From contig OZ022576.1 of NCBI GenBank assembly GCA_963669155.1, positions 32,524,998 to 32,588,997 on the forward strand: a stretch of DNA of 64,000 nt. Reading direction: 5' to 3'. The DNA is from Arbacia lixula (taxonomy: Eukaryota; Echinodermata; Echinoidea; Arbacioida; Arbaciidae). The first letter of the stretch is position 1; every line of letters starts with the position of its first letter. Position numbers and translations under genes: made by a program. A model generated the notes under the pieces. It was not told the DNA's origin, ran no database searches, and saw nothing but the letters and a program-made list of their open reading frames with translations. Below are positions 61,300 through 64,000 of this stretch, in pieces.

Positions 61300-64000
61300 C
61301 TGAGCGAAAAGGATGATTCTAAACGCGAAGGGTGAGGTCAAGAACAGATAAAGCCACAATCAGTGTGTAGACAGGGCTGTCTTGACTTTATACTTACATG
61401 TGCATATACAACGAGGCAACATACTTGATGAGATGTAAACGAATGTTCGAAAAGAAATACAAATACTTGTTTTTAATTGTTTAATATATGATTCACTTTC
61501 GTTTTAGAAGTACTCTCGTTTATAGAACGATGGTTTTAGGAGTCGAACGGAATAAGGCATTTAAACAGTCGAAAAGAATTCGCTTGATTGTGACTTTAAA
61601 AGAAAAGCAAGAGTATAATTGAACAAGATGCGTACTGAATATATATGATATATATCTCAGAAAATATTTGTTTACTGTAGTGTGCAGATGCTGACTCTTG
61701 TGTAAGGTCCATGCTCATATCCCCTGCTTTCATGCAATCTCAGCCCACAGGCAATCTACACAATGCAAACTCTTTTACATTCCTCTACTTTGGATATCAC
61801 TTTTATATATTTCACATATATTTCACTTTCAATATGCACGTGCGTGATACTTGAATAATAATAATAATAGTAATAATGATAATAATAATAATAGAAATAA
61901 TAATAATAATGAGGCTTTAATTACACACGATATATAATGTACATATCTAAATTTGACCGACTGTCGGTTCCTTCATTTTGATTATGATCGTACCCTTCCT
62001 GCAGCCCAATTAATTTTATTGAAAGTTATGACAGACTCGACACGCAGTAACTAAAGCAATGTACATTACTTGCACCAAATATAGTTTCACTATGATTCAA
62101 TTATTCGTTACTCCGCGAGGAAACCTATTTACATACAACCAACCTCTAACTGAAATGAACTGCTGTATTGAATATGTACTTACTAAAGATTTTGTTTCTA
62201 TATAAACGAATTACGACCTGAAGAGTATATATTGATGCTCAATGATAACAAAACGAACATCAGACAATGATATCTTTTCACAGTTCATCATAATCTAAAA
62301 GATATCGAATTTGCCATTGCTCAATAATGAATAAATCCTAAATTTCTCTTAAATTCAAGAGCCGATGTAATTCCAGTTTCTTAGTGTAACATGTTTCATT
62401 TACTTTCAACAAAAAAATATCCCCAACGCTTCATCATTTTTATATATATCTCGGGGGAACTAAGTACCCCTTGAATAAAATTAATTTGAAAGCTATATTT
62501 ATACTCACTCCTCCTCGCCGCATAACATGGTTTAAGCTACGTTCATGCGCAGAGCCTTTCCCCACGTAAGATCAACCATCAACCGAGTGCCATATAACTT
62601 GGAATATTAGACGTGGGTGTTCTATTGAGTTAGAAAGGTGGTGTATTTCAGTACTAGTTGGGAAATTAGTTGGAGATAATGGATCATGCGGACATCATGC
62701 AAACAACATGCACACTCCAAAATGACCAATTTGATACGCTAAGTCCAAAAAGTCTTATCCTGCTGTTAGATGTAGGTCTGTTTGCGAAATATGGCATAAA
62801 ATGTATTCTAGACATCTCCCGTGCTTTCGAATGTCCAGCTTGTTTAGAATATGCTATTATTCTATCACTTTCTTTCGTCTGCATCCCAGCATCACATTAT
62901 GTGTCGTTTCAGGGAGACATCGGTCATATCGGTTCATCAAAGTTTTATCATCTCAGCATAATTTGAAAATTCCATTTTCAATCAGTTGATCTTATGAGCA
63001 GTATTTTTGACTACGTTCATTGCCATCTTAGATTATTGTATGTCCAATCGGTTGGGTATGAGTCTGAATCCTGAAGCTATTCAATGTATTTGCGTTATTC
63101 CTATACGTTCTTATCTAGATTTTCTTTCTTGTTTGTCCGTCCCATTTGATGTTAACATGACATTAATGACATCATGCACTTTTAGTCACCATATTCACCG
63201 TATGAGAAATGAGTCATGCAGCATGCATATGCAGGCAAATAACAATACGTTTCACATGAAAACGATTTGGAAATAAGAAAAAAAAAGAATATCAGTGGCA
63301 TCATCTGGTGGAATAAATACTGATCACTGCAATTGATAAAGACTATATGACGGACACACAAATAATCTCATGCACGACTGCTGTACGACTTGAACGGGCC
63401 ATCCACACTGGTCTGATACGCTATAATTATCGTTTGTGCGTGGCCAACCCCCCGTGGTGCACATACATACGCTCTCTTGAGATGATGCGCACAAATTGCG
63501 CTAATGGTTACATCAGTGAATATGTTGAGATGACAGTCAAGCCAAGTTTTGTGTCTGGCTTCTTCGTGCTGAACTCGGACAGTCTATTCTGACACGTGAC
63601 CTAAGACTCTGTTACATGAAGCTTACTTGTATGTCGGTAAAGCATGCATGCTCATGCACAAATCATACTACAACAAGACTCTACCATCTACAGGGGTGCA
63701 AGGTGTTTATAGTGCAGGTTAGAACAGTATCACTCATCCCTTGACAACGATAGTAACCGTTACCATGGTTACCAAATATACATTTTCCGCTTCCATTACC
63801 ATGTTGAGTTTAATAAGAATATAAAAATTTCGAAGTTAATATATTCTGTGTTCTCATCGCCTGTGATGTTACAATACATGCTTACATCACATTATATACA
63901 TATCAAAATAAACTGAACAAAATCTAGCTTAACGCTGTAACCATTATGCTCTACCATTCTTTTCACAATTACTGATTTGATAAGAAATGAGTTAACGATA
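61300..64000. other. 5' intron / upstream region without recognised exon
   Basis: 2.7 kb of AT-rich DNA, including a (TAA/ATA)n tract at 61855-61912. I looked for a minus-strand signal-peptide exon ending in phase 2 and found none with a hydrophobic core, so exon 1 and the promoter probably lie beyond 64000. Confidence 0.6.

Noticed and set aside
62514-62541. Minus-strand ATG…GAGGAGGA|GTGAGT, phase 2, as a possible first coding exon (MLCGEE)
   Set aside because: The phase would fit the vWC exon, but the peptide has no hydrophobic signal sequence and an in-frame stop lies just upstream.

Overview
The window holds most of one very large gene on the minus strand: an echinoderm (most likely sea urchin) fibrillar procollagen alpha chain. 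Read from high to low coordinates it encodes a von Willebrand C (vWC) domain, nine four-cysteine SURF (sea urchin fibrillar) modules, a short interrupted minor triple helix, an N-telopeptide, a continuous chain of 47 Gly-X-Y exons (1008 residues, 1011 with the next triplet), a C-telopeptide, and about two thirds of a C-propeptide (COLFI) that runs off the left edge. vWC plus SURF modules upstream of a fibrillar helix is, to my knowledge, an echinoderm hallmark (2-alpha and 5-alpha type chains). The AT-rich introns, full of short inverted-repeat transposons, fit that source. I placed 69 coding exons (about 8.06 kb, near 2,685 codons). The signal-peptide exon is not visible, and the 3' exons lie outside the window.

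Layout (+ coordinates): 1-2597 C-propeptide; 3025-3039 a 15-nt exon ending the helix; 3587-47578 major helix; 47956-50011 N-telopeptide and minor helix; 50507-50517 an 11-nt microexon; 51349-60360 SURF modules 9 to 1; 61100-61299 vWC; 61300-64000 5' intron or upstream DNA with no recognised exon. Every helix exon begins with a whole Gly codon and is 45, 54, 72, 99 or 108 bp, the vertebrate fibrillar pattern with a few splits and fusions. All SURF modules are phase 1-1 and a multiple of three, so each can be skipped without a frameshift.

How the parts should work: the C-propeptide selects and trimerises chains; it lacks one inter-chain cysteine, which favours a heterotrimer. The helix packs into fibrils using two Lys residues spaced exactly as in vertebrates. 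The SURF array is expected to project from the fibril surface. The introns hold microsatellites, inverted-repeat elements, SINE-like sequences and a 4.2-kb DNA element inserted in the 3' end of a LINE. No other host gene is supported. The most unusual points are a Gly-to-Ala break in the helix next to a pentanucleotide array that abuts the acceptor, the alternating SURF subtypes, two tiny exon candidates near the SURF/helix junction, and a GC-AG intron.
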